Assembly (NCBI RefSeq): GCF_025567345.1
Contig: NZ_JAOQJS010000007.1
Coordinates: 62,001-126,000, forward strand
Origin: Coprococcus ammoniilyticus
GTDB taxonomy: Bacteria > Bacillota > Clostridia > Lachnospirales > Lachnospiraceae
Direction: 5' to 3'
Length of the DNA: 64,000 nt
A program made the position numbers and the translations under genes. The notes beneath the pieces are model-generated. The model saw only the letters and a list, made by a program, of their open reading frames with translations. It made no database searches and was not told where the DNA came from. Shown piece after piece: positions 1 to 10,100 of this stretch; the stretch's first letter is position 1, and each line of letters begins with the position of its first letter.

Positions 1-1507
1 CTACATCCAGAGATGCGGTTGCTTCATCCATCAGAATGATCGGTGCATCCTTTAAGAACGCTCTTGCGATCGAGACTCTCTGACGTTCGCCACCGGACAA
101 CTCGGAACCGTTTTCACCGATCATGGTATCCCATTTATCCGGAAGCTTCTCGATGAAGTCTGTACAGTTTGCAAGCTTTGCTGCTGCCATAACTTCTTCA
201 TCGGTCGCATCCTTTTTACCGATCCGGATGTTCTCCATAATTGTATTATTGAACAATGTAACATCCTGAAATACGATCGAATACAAGGACAATAACTGCT
301 CCGGATCAATTTCCAGAACATTCATGCCGCCGACTGTGATCGTACCGGCATCGTTATCCCAGAATCTTGCCGCCAGTCTGGAAACTGTCGTCTTACCCCC
401 GCCGGATGGTCCGATCAGGGCTGTGACCTCACCCTGCTTTGCCGTAAAGCTGACATCGGAAAGCACCTGTTCTCCGGCCTTATAGGAGAATGCCACATGA
501 TCAAATACGATGTCATATCCCTTATTATCCGGATTCTCCCTTCCTGTCTGCTCATCATGAGACAGGATCTCATCCATACGCTCACAGTTCTTATTGATAC
601 TGATAACGGCAGCCAGATTTTGAAGCGAGATCTGAAGCGGCTCATACATTCTGGTTACAACCAACAGAAATGCAAAGAACGTCAGTACACTGATCTTGCC
701 ATCAACGAGAAGAATACTTCCAACAAGTGCTACTGTCCCGATACCAAGCTTTAAGATCATCTGTGCGGAGCAGACAAATGCTGCATTTGCAAATTCGGAT
801 ACGATCGCATGATGCTCGACATCCTTGATCTTTTTATTCAGGCCCTCCATATAAGAATCAGCCATATTATTGGAACGAAGATCACGGATCGTTTCCAGGC
901 CTTCCTGTATCCCGTCCAGACATACAAGCTTATAGGTTATTGTCTTCTCATGAACCTTACCCATAACCGTCTTTGAATAACCAACGATGGCAAATGCTAC
1001 CGGCATAACCCATACAGCTGCCAGCGCCATTCTCCAGTCGAAGAAAAACAGCCCGACCACGATCAGCGTTGTAGATATAAATGCACCTACAAGCTCCGGA
1101 ATCCAGTGTGAGCTTGCTGTCTCGATCAATGCACAGTCAGACATGATCGTATTGGTCAGATCTGCAAGATCTTTCTTGCCAAAGAACGAAAGCGGAAGCT
1201 TTCTCAGCTTTTCTGCAAGTGTTCTTCGACGGACTCCACTCTCTACATAGGTCGAATAGAAAGTCGAATTATATTGAAAACTTGTTGATATTACAATTAA
1301 CAATAACGTTACAATGATTCCAATAATAAAGAATGCCAGTTTATCCTTTGGAACACGGTTCTCCAACAGGTAGGAAGCTAATTGATATAACAGTCCCACC
1401 GGGAGCATCAGCACCAGATTAGAGATCGTAACTGCTGCAAAGGCGCGAACCATAGCATTTGCACCCTTTTCGGACAGAGCATATTTGTGCTTTAATTTTT
1501 CTATCAT
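1..1507 (-). CDS. ABC exporter subunit, ATPase fused to permease (3' end cut by the window)
   Basis: Half of a probable heterodimeric multidrug-type ABC exporter in the cytoplasmic membrane. The frame starts at an ATG that overlaps the TGA of the upstream ABC gene (ATGA), which implies translational coupling. The first ~330 residues are hydrophobic membrane segments. The nucleotide-binding domain follows, with the signature LSGGERQRVSIARA and Walker B ILMDEAT, and the window ends just after the D-loop (SLDV). The remaining C terminus lies outside. It is the third gene of a tetR-ABC-ABC operon, so a regulated drug or peptide exporter is the natural inference. The substrate cannot be read from sequence. 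Confidence 0.93.
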   Translation of the reverse strand, partial: MIEKLKHKYALSEKGANAMVRAFAAVTISNLVLMLPVGLLYQLASYLLENRVPKDKLAFFIIGIIVTLLLIVISTSFQYNSTFYSTYVESGVRRRTLAEKLRKLPLSFFGKKDLADLTNTIMSDCALIETASSHWIPELVGAFISTTLIVVGLFFFDWRMALAAVWVMPVAFAIVGYSKTVMGKVHEKTITYKLVCLDGIQEGLETIRDLRSNNMADSYMEGLNKKIKDVEHHAIVSEFANAAFVCSAQMILKLGIGTVALVGSILLVDGKISVLTFFAFLLVVTRMYEPLQISLQNLAAVISINKNCERMDEILSHDEQTGRENPDNKGYDIVFDHVAFSYKAGEQVLSDVSFTAKQGEVTALIGPSGGGKTTVSRLAARFWDNDAGTITVGGMNVLEIDPEQLLSLYSIVFQDVTLFNNTIMENIRIGKKDATDEEVMAAAKLANCTDFIEKLPDKWDTMIGENGSELSGGERQRVSIARAFLKDAPIILMDEATASLDV

Positions 1508-3294
1508 GCTGTTTCACCTTTCCTTCCTACCTGCCAGTTAACAGATTTGTTATATTCTTTCCACATATGAGTATAGATTCCGTTCTTTGCAGCCAGCTCC
1601 TCATGTGTTCCGTTCTCTGCGATCTTACCATCCTTAAGCACATAGATGCAGTCCGCATCCGTTACGGTTGACAGGCGATGTGCGATCATGATAACCGTCT
1701 TATCCTTTGCCAGATTCTCAAATGCTTTCTGAACCAGACGCTCGTTATCCGGATCGGCAAATGCTGTTGCTTCGTCTAAGATCAGGATCGGTGCATTCTT
1801 AAGAAATGCTCTTGCGATCGATAACCGCTGTGCTTCACCACCGGATACATAGATTCCCTTGGAGCCGATCATCGTATGTACCCCCTCCGGGAACTTCTCG
1901 ATGATATCCATACACTGAGCAGCGGAAAGTGCCTGCATAACTTTCTCGTCAGTCGCATCCGGCCTGCCCATTCTTATATTTTCCAATATACTGATCTTTA
2001 ACAGCTTGCTGTCCTGAAATACATACGATACTTCTTCCATCAGTTTCTTAGTGTCAATATTTTTAACATCCACACCACCGATCTTTATGCTGCCATCCTT
2101 TACATCCCAAAATCTTGCAACCAGAGATGCCAATGTCGTCTTACCACCACCGGATGGTCCAACGAAAGCGATATGTGCACCGGCCGGAATCTTCATGGAT
2201 ATATCGTCGATCGCATTTTTCTTTGCTTCGTCATAGGCAAATGTAACATGCTCCATCGTGATCGATGCATCCTTTGGAGTCTCCTGCTTTCCTGTATTTA
2301 CCAGAGGTTTTGCATTCAGGATATCATCCATTCTCTGTAATGCATCCTCCACCAGCATCTTGGATTCGCCCGCATAAGCAATCTTCATCAGCGTAGTTGT
2401 AAGAACCGAAGTGATCAGAATATAGAAGATCAGGTTTAATACAAATGTATTGCTTACATGATTGCCGCCCAGAATGTAAGCAACAATGATAAGCGCTGCA
2501 AAGATTCCATTTGCTGACATTGTAAACAGAACCATCGGCTTCATCATACCCTTGGTGTAATCAAGCGTCCATTTCTCATAATCATCGATCGCTGCTTTGA
2601 ACTTCTTGAATGAGAACACCGTCTGTCCAAAGGTCTTAACAACCGGAATACCTCTTACATACTCAACTGCCTCGGAAGACATGATCTCAAGTGCATTCTG
2701 ATACTGTTTCATATCCTCTGCCATCTTTGGTCCCATCATCAATGTTCCCATCATGATAAATGCCAGAACCGCAGGGATCAGACTGGCAATTCCCAGTCTC
2801 CAGTCAAATACGAACATCACCACTAACAATCCAACCGGCGTTGCAACAGAAACTACTTTATCCGGAAGATTATGTGCGAGGAAAGTCTCTGTTGCTGCAC
2901 TGGAATCATTTACAACCTTACGGAGCTTTCCGGTTCCTTCTTTCTCAACGTAGCCAAGCGGCAGCTTCATGATATGCTCCATCATAGCGGTTCTCATATT
3001 TGCCTGTACACGAAAGGCCGCAATATGGGAGCACATCAGTGCGGCAATATAGACAACCATTGCAAACAGAGCAAATCCAACAGCCTGCCAGCCATAGGTT
3101 TTGATATGTGTTGCATCTGCGAAATCCGGTCGAACCTCAAGGATCTCTTTCATAATACGCCAGATATCATAAAATGGTATCAATGCGATCCAAGCAGAAA
3201 GGATCGCAAGAACACAGGACGCATAGGTAAAATACTTATGCCCGCCTGCTATGTCCATGAGTCTGGACAATGCACTTTGTTTCTTTTCTTTCAT
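1504..3294 (-). CDS. ABC exporter subunit, permease fused to ATPase
   Basis: Full-length (596 aa) ABC half-transporter, partner of the gene that follows. The N-terminal ~320 residues contain the membrane domain. The C-terminal ATPase domain shows Walker A GPSGGGKTT, signature YVSGGEAQRLSIARA, Walker B ILILDEAT and the switch His in MIAHRL. I place the start at the ATG of MKEKKQSALS, because AGGAGGGC sits 6 nt upstream; an in-frame extension to 3372 has no ribosome site and runs through the operator-like palindrome. The position directly downstream of tetR suggests drug-inducible export. The signature has SGGEA instead of the usual SGGQ/E pattern, which is tolerated in such half-transporters. 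Confidence 0.95.
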   Translation of the reverse strand: MKEKKQSALSRLMDIAGGHKYFTYASCVLAILSAWIALIPFYDIWRIMKEILEVRPDFADATHIKTYGWQAVGFALFAMVVYIAALMCSHIAAFRVQANMRTAMMEHIMKLPLGYVEKEGTGKLRKVVNDSSAATETFLAHNLPDKVVSVATPVGLLVVMFVFDWRLGIASLIPAVLAFIMMGTLMMGPKMAEDMKQYQNALEIMSSEAVEYVRGIPVVKTFGQTVFSFKKFKAAIDDYEKWTLDYTKGMMKPMVLFTMSANGIFAALIIVAYILGGNHVSNTFVLNLIFYILITSVLTTTLMKIAYAGESKMLVEDALQRMDDILNAKPLVNTGKQETPKDASITMEHVTFAYDEAKKNAIDDISMKIPAGAHIAFVGPSGGGKTTLASLVARFWDVKDGSIKIGGVDVKNIDTKKLMEEVSYVFQDSKLLKISILENIRMGRPDATDEKVMQALSAAQCMDIIEKFPEGVHTMIGSKGIYVSGGEAQRLSIARAFLKNAPILILDEATAFADPDNERLVQKAFENLAKDKTVIMIAHRLSTVTDADCIYVLKDGKIAENGTHEELAAKNGIYTHMWKEYNKSVNWQVGRKGETA

Positions 3295-3315
3295 AGTTGC
3301 CCTCCTGTTACTAAA

Positions 3316-3331
3316 GTTAGTATTTACTAAC
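3316..3331. promoter_or_regulatory. Palindrome between tetR and the ABC genes
   Basis: GTTAGTA-TT-TACTAAC is a perfect 7-bp inverted repeat. A partial copy (GTTACTAA) lies just to its left. It sits between the TetR gene and the first ABC gene, just upstream of that gene's ribosome site. It could be an internal operator for a second promoter or a small mRNA hairpin. It does not match the palindromes upstream of tetR, so binding by the same regulator is unproven. Confidence 0.4.
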
Positions 3332-3388
3332 CCATATTTATTTTTATAGGACTGATGCATGTTGTATTTCATGCAACAGTCCCTATTA

Positions 3389-3994
3389 TCAGAACTTCAT
3401 TCCGATCACCGCCTGCCAGCCCGCATAGTTAAATGCTCTGACATTTGCCATAAATTCTTTTGCCTCTTCATAGCTCTTATCATGTGTGATGAGTTCATAC
3501 ACATACTGCCATCCGTTCCTGCAATATACATGGATAAAAAAATCATCTACCGGATGTCCGCCATCCGAAAACTGCTTCGCAAACTGTTTATAATAGTATT
3601 CTTCCTTTGCCGCAAGCCTGTCAAAATATGTCTCATATTCCGTTCCCGCCGAACAGCAGAAGATCAGTTTGAATTCTTCCGGATGTCTGTAAATATATTC
3701 CAGTACAAGATCCGTTCCTTCATCTCCGGCATCCTCCGCCCGGCTGATATCTGTCGCATCTCCTGCTTTCTTTATACTGTCAGAATAAATCGCCATTAAC
3801 TCGTCTGCAGCTTCTTTTACAATTGCCGTAAACAATCCGTCCTTATCACCAAATCTTGTATAGATCGAATTCGTGCTGACACCACTGTCTGCCGATATTC
3901 TCCGCAGACTTGCATCATGGAATCCGTATTCTAAGAATTCCTTTCTGGCACTGGCCAGTAAATTTTCAGTTACACCTTCTGATTCTTTTCTCAT
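3389..3994 (-). CDS. TetR/AcrR family transcriptional regulator
   Basis: A 201-residue repressor. The N-terminal helix-turn-helix spans about residues 10-55 (LRRISADSGVSTNSIYTRFG is typical TetR). The rest is an all-helical ligand and dimer domain of normal length. I chose the ATG of MRKESEG because AAGGTG lies 5 nt upstream; a GTG two codons earlier overlaps that site. It is the first gene of an operon with two ABC exporter genes, and two tandem TetR-like operators overlap its own upstream region, so autoregulation plus control of the exporter is likely. The inducer is unknown. Confidence 0.93.
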   Translation of the reverse strand: MRKESEGVTENLLASARKEFLEYGFHDASLRRISADSGVSTNSIYTRFGDKDGLFTAIVKEAADELMAIYSDSIKKAGDATDISRAEDAGDEGTDLVLEYIYRHPEEFKLIFCCSAGTEYETYFDRLAAKEEYYYKQFAKQFSDGGHPVDDFFIHVYCRNGWQYVYELITHDKSYEEAKEFMANVRAFNYAGWQAVIGMKF

Positions 3995-4021
3995 AAACAC
4001 ACCTTAATCATTTATATCCAA

Positions 4022-4060
4022 TATAAAATAACAGCGTTATTATAACACTGTTATTTTATA
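4022..4060. promoter_or_regulatory. Tandem TetR-type operators upstream of tetR
   Basis: Two 13-bp near-palindromes, ATAACAGCGTTAT and ATAACACTGTTAT, are placed 14 bp apart. Together they form a 39-bp palindrome with one mismatch, centred on a single T. The form ATAAC-N3-GTTAT is typical of TetR-family operators. The site lies 28-66 bp upstream of the tetR start, where it could block transcription of the whole tetR-ABC operon. Confidence 0.65.
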
Positions 4061-4142
4061 AAACTCAAGATTATTTACACAATTTGTTCTACATTATTTT
4101 TCAAATAAGAGAACTACTCCTATATCTGTTACCAATACCAGA

Positions 4143-6035
4143 TTACCGTTTTCGAATCGTATACAGACATCCCATTCCAGACACCGCCAACAGAATATAA
4201 AGCACAGCCAGATTCATATCATCTCCTGTCTTGGGTGATGCTGTCTTATCATCTTTTTTCACTTCTGTTGTATCACCATCACCACTCTGTGTCGTGCTGC
4301 CTGTTCCATCTTCTGTACGGTCTGTTGTTGTGGCCTCTGAAGAATCTTCCGTCGTAACTTCTGTTGTCTCTCCGGTTGTGGTCTCTGTTTCCGGTTCTGT
4401 TGTTTCTTCTGTTGAAGCTTCTGTTACATCCCCGGTCGTATCCTCCGATGGATCCTCAGTCGTTGCTCCTGTCTGATCCTCTGTTGTCGTCTCAACCTTC
4501 TTATATGCGATCGCATAATTAGAAAATCCATCCGTCTGGAACATCACCATTTTAGTTGCCACATCAAAAGAAGCAGGAATAATCTCATAGGTTCCATCCT
4601 TTTTCTCATGAATAACTGCCAGCTCACTGTTTTCAGATTCCCAGTCGGCTTCTATCTGAAGGGATACCTTTGCCGTTTTCTTCAAAGTCTCTATATTATT
4701 TACCCACAGATTTGCTGCTGTATTCTTATACAGGATCTGTGCCAGCTTGATATCAAAATACCCGGTGATCTGATAATCACCTGCTGCCTTTTTAAAAGCC
4801 TCAAGCTGTTGCTGTGTGAGGACTGCATCCTTTATCGTCAGTCTGCTGTTTCCTGATGTGATCTCATTTTCCGCAAGCTGGATCAATGCTCTTTTCACTT
4901 TATCTGTTTTAAGCTCTACCTGATCTTCTGCCTTTGTAAATATGCTGCTGATATGTACATTTTCATCCGGCATTGTATATGAAAATGTAGATGCATCTGA
5001 CAAAGGCGTTAAAGACTGACCATTTATCGTTATCGATTCAAGCTGATATCCATATTCCGGTACTGCCCGGAGAATAATTTCTGAACCCGGTATAACACTT
5101 GCCCATCCATAATTGGTGTCCTGCTTAACACCATCTAAACCGATCGATGTTCCATCCGGGTTTTTGATCTCAAGGATCTCAAGCGTTCCATTCTTTAACA
5201 GCTCATAATCTTTCAATCCATTATTACCTGTTTTATCTTTGGCCCATATAATAGTTCTTGGTATGATCGTCGGCTTCTTTGTAACTTCGATCACATATTC
5301 ACTGGCAGGCGCAATCGTGAATTCCACTGTATCCTTCGTTCCTTCCGGCAATGTGATCGTCTTTCCATTTACTGTGACCGTTCCGATATCTCCATCTCCA
5401 AATGCCAACTGAATCCTGAGCAGATTATAGATTTCGCCGGACGCATATCCCTTTCCAGTTCCCTGTATATGACTGCGCTCATCTCCGATCTTCTCTGAAT
5501 TCAGATAAATTTTCATTCCAAATCCATCATAGGTTCCCATGATCTGAATATCATCCGGGTAACCGGGGTTCGGAGGCGTTGATACTTTTTCTATTCTGAA
5601 ATTCAGATTACCGCTAAAACGGTTTGTATCCAATTTTACATAAGGATTCGAGCTGATATCATACGATTCATCATTGATATATAACTGAAGTTTCACACTT
5701 GAGATTCCAAGCAGGTCATCTGGCGAGGAAACATCCAAAACAGTAGTTGCTTTCAGATAATATTCTTTATCTGACAGATCGATCTGCATGTTATTTCCAT
5801 TGATCGGACAATTTGTGTAACTGTCCATAACAATATCTCTCGTACATAATGTCAGCCTTACTTTATAGGCATCATCAACAGCAAAGGTCGCTTTTCCATT
5901 TTCAATAGATGCCCCGATAAAATTCAATGTTGCCATGTTGGTTTCTGCAGCCCTTACCTGTGTGCTGGCAAATGGCAACCATATCATACTGATACACAGC
6001 CATAAACTTAGAAAAATCCCTAATTTTTTCCTCAT
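4143..6035 (-). CDS. Cell-surface protein with PKTG-type sorting tail
   Basis: A secreted wall-anchored protein of 630 aa. The N terminus MRKKLGIFLSLWLCISMIWL is a signal peptide, with a likely cut after VRA. The middle has no clear family; residues ~300-370 resemble Listeria-Bacteroides type repeat modules (GYQLESITINGQ). A Thr/Glu/Ser-rich stalk covers ~520-595. The tail SPKTGDD, a hydrophobic span and IRKR form a sortase signal of the (S/P)PxTG kind seen in Lachnospiraceae. The start is set by GGAGGA 7 nt upstream. The gene stands alone between tetR and a hairpin. Adhesion or matrix binding is plausible but not shown. Confidence 0.85.
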   Translation of the reverse strand: MRKKLGIFLSLWLCISMIWLPFASTQVRAAETNMATLNFIGASIENGKATFAVDDAYKVRLTLCTRDIVMDSYTNCPINGNNMQIDLSDKEYYLKATTVLDVSSPDDLLGISSVKLQLYINDESYDISSNPYVKLDTNRFSGNLNFRIEKVSTPPNPGYPDDIQIMGTYDGFGMKIYLNSEKIGDERSHIQGTGKGYASGEIYNLLRIQLAFGDGDIGTVTVNGKTITLPEGTKDTVEFTIAPASEYVIEVTKKPTIIPRTIIWAKDKTGNNGLKDYELLKNGTLEILEIKNPDGTSIGLDGVKQDTNYGWASVIPGSEIILRAVPEYGYQLESITINGQSLTPLSDASTFSYTMPDENVHISSIFTKAEDQVELKTDKVKRALIQLAENEITSGNSRLTIKDAVLTQQQLEAFKKAAGDYQITGYFDIKLAQILYKNTAANLWVNNIETLKKTAKVSLQIEADWESENSELAVIHEKKDGTYEIIPASFDVATKMVMFQTDGFSNYAIAYKKVETTTEDQTGATTEDPSEDTTGDVTEASTEETTEPETETTTGETTEVTTEDSSEATTTDRTEDGTGSTTQSGDGDTTEVKKDDKTASPKTGDDMNLAVLYILLAVSGMGCLYTIRKR

Positions 6036-6141
6036 AATTTTGTCCTCCATCTGCTTCCCTCCCCAGGGAAGTTATTTGCAGTCATTCTATCAAAAAGCAC
6101 CTGATTCCACAAGCGTTTCAGACAAGAAAAATCATGAAAAA

Positions 6142-6207
6142 AGTCAGGAAAATAGCGGGTTTGAGGCGTTGCGGCAAGCACCGGAACGCAGTGCTATATT
6201 TCCTGAC
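6142..6207 (-). terminator. Large hairpin with minus-strand T-run; terminator or structured leader
   Basis: Read on the minus strand, GTCAGGAAATATAGC pairs with GCTATTTTCCTGAC, followed directly by TTTTTT. The ~36-nt loop is itself GC-rich and can form further stems (GCGTT/AACGC, GCAC/GTGC). The simplest reading is a terminator for the acetyltransferase gene upstream. The elaborate loop could instead mark a small RNA or a regulated leader for the surface-protein gene 100 bp downstream. Confidence 0.6.
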
Positions 6208-6236
6208 TGATATAATTTTTATGTCTATAATTTTCC

Positions 6237-6716
6237 TTAGAATTTCTTCTCCATACAAATGAAATGCTTGTCAAACAGATCACATTCACCGACGGTTTTA
6301 AATCCAATCTTTGCATATGTCGAAAGTGCCACCACATGGCCTTCCCGAACCAGAATATGGATCCCTTTCATACCCCGGTTTTTCAACACATCACCGGCAT
6401 AATTCATCATCTGCTTTGCGATTCCCTGACCCTGCATATCCTTTCTTACACAGAGTCTGGACAATTCTCCTGACGGTGCCTGATCTTCATGCCAGCAGGT
6501 CAGTGCCTCCACTGCATCGTCATGGTCGATCGAGATCGTCGCGATGATCTCTCCTGCATTATTCTTCATAACAAACAGATCTCCATTTTTAAGGTCAAAT
6601 GCGATCGTGTTCTCATCCGGGTATGTCTCACTCCATTCACATGGTCCCCCGATCATCGCATGGTATAAAGCCAGCAGTTCATCTTTATCTTCTTCTGTTG
6701 CATTCATTATCTGCAT
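6237..6716 (-). CDS. GNAT family N-acetyltransferase
   Basis: A 159-residue single-domain acetyltransferase. The acetyl-CoA loop is visible as VRKDMQGQGIAKQMM (R/Q-x-x-G-x-G/A, residues ~92-106). It is preceded by the usual beta strand (GELSRLCV) and followed by a C-terminal strand pair (GFKTVGECDLF). A GAGAGGAC ribosome site sits 7 nt before the start. The substrate cannot be predicted; small-molecule or ribosomal-protein acetylation are both possible. It is cotranscribed with the small gene upstream (39-bp gap). Confidence 0.9.
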   Translation of the reverse strand: MQIMNATEEDKDELLALYHAMIGGPCEWSETYPDENTIAFDLKNGDLFVMKNNAGEIIATISIDHDDAVEALTCWHEDQAPSGELSRLCVRKDMQGQGIAKQMMNYAGDVLKNRGMKGIHILVREGHVVALSTYAKIGFKTVGECDLFDKHFICMEKKF

Positions 6717-6755
6717 GGTAAGTCCTCTCTTTTCTGTCTTTCTTCGTTTACTTAT

Positions 6756-7043
6756 TCACTCTGCATCAAACAGGTCTTCCATTTCCTCTACGGCTTCGTA
6801 ATATTTATTCATCCACTCGCTCATCCGGTCAATTTGTTCTCTGTCCGCTTCCACCTGTTCAATATCCTCCGGCCATTCATCACCCTCATCTATGCCCTGT
6901 TGCAGGAGCCAGTTCTCAGCACACTCAAACCGGCACATTCTGCCATCGTCACTTTCGATTGTTACCAGCACCAGAAGCGGTTCCCCGGGCATCCGCTCCT
7001 CGCAGCCATAATCTGCTTCATCTATTCTGGTCACAGACCACAT
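6756..7043 (-). CDS. Small acidic protein of unknown function
   Basis: A 95-residue, strongly acidic protein (many Glu and Asp in the second half, e.g. EEMEDLFDAE). I recognise no family. The N terminus begins MWSVTRIDEADYGCEER, and the middle LLVLVTIESDDG looks like a beta-strand pair. The start is set by AAGGAG 9 nt upstream; two earlier ATGs overlap or precede that site. It lies just upstream of the GNAT gene in the same direction, so the two probably share a transcript. A cytoplasmic location is inferred from the lack of any hydrophobic stretch. Confidence 0.7.
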   Translation of the reverse strand: MWSVTRIDEADYGCEERMPGEPLLVLVTIESDDGRMCRFECAENWLLQQGIDEGDEWPEDIEQVEADREQIDRMSEWMNKYYEAVEEMEDLFDAE

Positions 7044-7117
7044 GTTATGCATCTCCTTTTTCTTTTGCAACTATAAATAAATTAATATTCATTATAACAC
7101 AGGTCATCCCAAAACTG

Positions 7118-7160
7118 AAAACAGGTTCTACCAACATTGCATTGTCGATAAAACCTGTTT
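7118..7160 (-). terminator. Probable terminator of the large surface-protein gene
   Basis: On the minus strand AAACAGGTT pairs with AACCTGTTTT across a 23-nt loop, followed by a T-rich stretch (CAGTTTT). It starts about 40 bp past the stop of the surface-protein gene. Confidence 0.55.
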
Positions 7161-7199
7161 AAATTTATTCTGTAGTATCCTTTATATTAACAGATATTT

Positions 7200-10100
7200 T
7201 TACTTGTTATGTTTTCTTTTCCTGTCCAAAGTTACCACAGCCCCTGTAAGTGATGCCATCAGGAGAGTTATACAAAGCGTCAGATTAAACTCATCCCCTG
7301 TCTTTGTCAGCTTATCATCTATATCCGATGCATTCTTGGCTATTGTAAAACTTGTACTTGCTGATCCATCTGTCCAGATAATCTCAAATGTATGGCTACC
7401 AACCGATAATGTCTTAAGGTAATCTGCCTTAAATGTAATGATCGTCGACCCTTCTGTAACTGTATAATTCTTTTTATCTACAACCACACCGTCTACTTTC
7501 ACATTCCGAAACTTCGAAATCTCTCCATCACCTTTGATCACAAGACTTCCATCTGAATTCTGTATCCAGGAGCTGTCTGCTCCTTCAATAATCTTGTACT
7601 GAACCGGTACCGGATCCGGCTCTGTTATCGGTTCTGTCGTTGGCTCTGTCGTCGGTTCCTCTGTTGTCGGTTCCTCTGTCGGCTCTGTTGTTGGTTCTGT
7701 CGTCGGCTCCGTTGTTGGTTCTGTCATTGGTTCCTCTGTCGGCTCTGTCGTCGGTTCTGTCGTCGGTTCCGTTGTCGGTTTCTCTGTAACGGTCAGTGTT
7801 ACCGTATCTGTTGTAACAGCACCGGCTAAATTGCTTACCACACATTGATACTGGAATCCGTTACAAGTCTTATCTGTCACACCTGTTATATAACTTGCAT
7901 TATTTGCTCCGCTAATATCTACAAAACCATTTCCATCGTTTCTGTCTATTTTCCACTGATATGTAACATCAGTACCGGTTGCCGTAATTGTAAATGTTGC
8001 TTTTTCTCCGGCTTTCACAGAGGCTGACTGCGGCTGTACACTGATTATCGGAGCTTCTACAACCGGTGTTGGGTTCGGAATTGCGATCGTATAAGTAAAT
8101 GCTTTTGCTTCACTGTTCTGCATATCAGATTTTACTGCAATCGCTGTAATCGTCATTGTAATACTCTGCCCTTCCACTCCTGTAACGGATATTGGATCTG
8201 TATATTCCAATGTTGTTCCAATCGGTGCCTCATTCTCGATTGCCGGTGTACTTCCGTCTGTTGTATAGTAAATCTTTGCCCCATCTGTCGTAGATGTAAG
8301 TGCTACACTCTGATTCTTTGTATAAGTTCCGACTTCTACCGATGCCACAGGCGCTCCAACGATACCGGCCGCACTGATCGTAATCGTAATACCGGTTGTA
8401 AGATCCATACCATTCGGATCCACTTTATCCGGACAGGTAACCACACCCCTTAATGTTACGGTCTGCTCTGTCAGAACTGAAGGGTCATAGCTTCCATCTA
8501 CAGGCGATTCAGTATCCCATGTAACAACTGCCTGATCGGCTGTTCCCTTCTCTGTCACTATATTGACATATGCCGGGAGCTGCATATCTGCATATGCAGT
8601 ACCATTTGCAACTGCAATCGAGCCCGGTGCGGTAATGCTTATAAGTTTATCTTTTGCTTCCGGTTCTGTCTGCACGGTTAATCCTGCCTCTTCTGTCATT
8701 ACCGATCCGGCAGAATTACTGATCACACACCGATACCGGAATCCATTACAATCCTTATCCGTCTCGCCTGTTGTATAACTTGTGTTTGCAGCTTCGGCAA
8801 TGTCTACAAATCCATTTCCATCGTTCCTGTCGATCTGCCACTGATATACTAATTCCTCGCCTGTTGCTTCCACAGTAAAGGTTGCTGTCTGACCTGCTTT
8901 TACAACGGCTGTCTGCGGCTGTGTAGTGATCACAGGTACCGATATCGGAGCAGCATTAGGTTTCAGAAGCAGTCTGGTCATGTCACTGTTGTCATGTATA
9001 ATGCTGTAATCCTCATTATCACTCATAATAATTCCGCTGTAATCCTTGTCTGCGTCTACACCAGTGACCACAAGAACCGGCATATCTGCATCAGAAACCC
9101 CTTTATACGTTATACCAATCTTCCCGGTCATATTACCTCGAACATCGATTACCGAATTAGCCGTTTTTCCGTCATCTGCCGCATTTACCAGACAGATATT
9201 ATCAGCCTTGCCATTATTTTTATTATCAATAATCGTTGCTGTTCCGGAGACATCCGTTTTCGCCGATGCTGATCCGGCATAATAAGCATAAGCACCGGCA
9301 TACACGCCTGCTCCTGTATTATCAGATGTGTTTCCGGTTATGGTTCCTCCGGTCATATGGAACGTATCACCCGCACTGACATATACTCCGCCGCCATGTC
9401 CGAGGTCACTACCCAGACCAAACGTACTGTCGGCAATATTTTTCGTAATACTTCCACCATATACATTAAATGTTCCACCGAAGACACTTACACCGCCACC
9501 GATTTTACATTTATTTACACTGATCTCGCCCCCATACAGATTAAAGGTACCATCTGTACTGTGGTTTCTGCCTGTACGAATAACTACACCACTTCCACCA
9601 ATATCATATTCAGATGCATTTTCGGATATCTTTCCACCGTACATATCAAATGTACCGCCCCGAACATCAATCGCTCTTCCCATCTTGTTACTTGCATGGG
9701 CGATTTTACCCTGTGCATCTCCTGCCTTACAGTCTGTAAGCGTGAAATGATGTTCAACATCTATCGTATCTACATAACCATCATAATATTTATTGACTTC
9801 CTGTGTTTTATCAACAGCACTTTCCTCCGGATTCTTCATTGTAATGCTGTGTCCGTTCAGACAGAGTACTGCATTATCCGGAGCAACCCATCCATAACAT
9901 GTGTAACTGTTATCATCTGTAATATATCGATCTAATACAATATCTTCTGTCAGATAATAGTATCCACTGCCCGTAATCTCAGACAGATCAGAAACACCAG
10001 TCCAGATCTGGGCCGTATCACAGGTATGATCACCCACGGTCGTATTATTTGTTCCGCACACACAGTGCTTATGTTCCGGTTCAGATGGTGTCTGCGCAGC

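Noticed and set aside
6142..6207. Cyclic-di-GMP riboswitch upstream of the surface-protein gene
   Set aside because: The conserved riboswitch sequence blocks could not be found; only the hairpin is supported.
7585..7845. Minus-strand Asn/Arg/Asp/Gly repeat frame
   Set aside because: Alternate-frame reading of the PTTEP repeat. The host frame is clearly the coding one.
9357..9935. Long plus-strand frame opposite the large surface-protein gene
   Set aside because: It is antisense to repetitive beta-helix coding sequence, has no ribosome site and a repetitive Ile/Thr/Cys composition. A shadow of the minus-strand gene.
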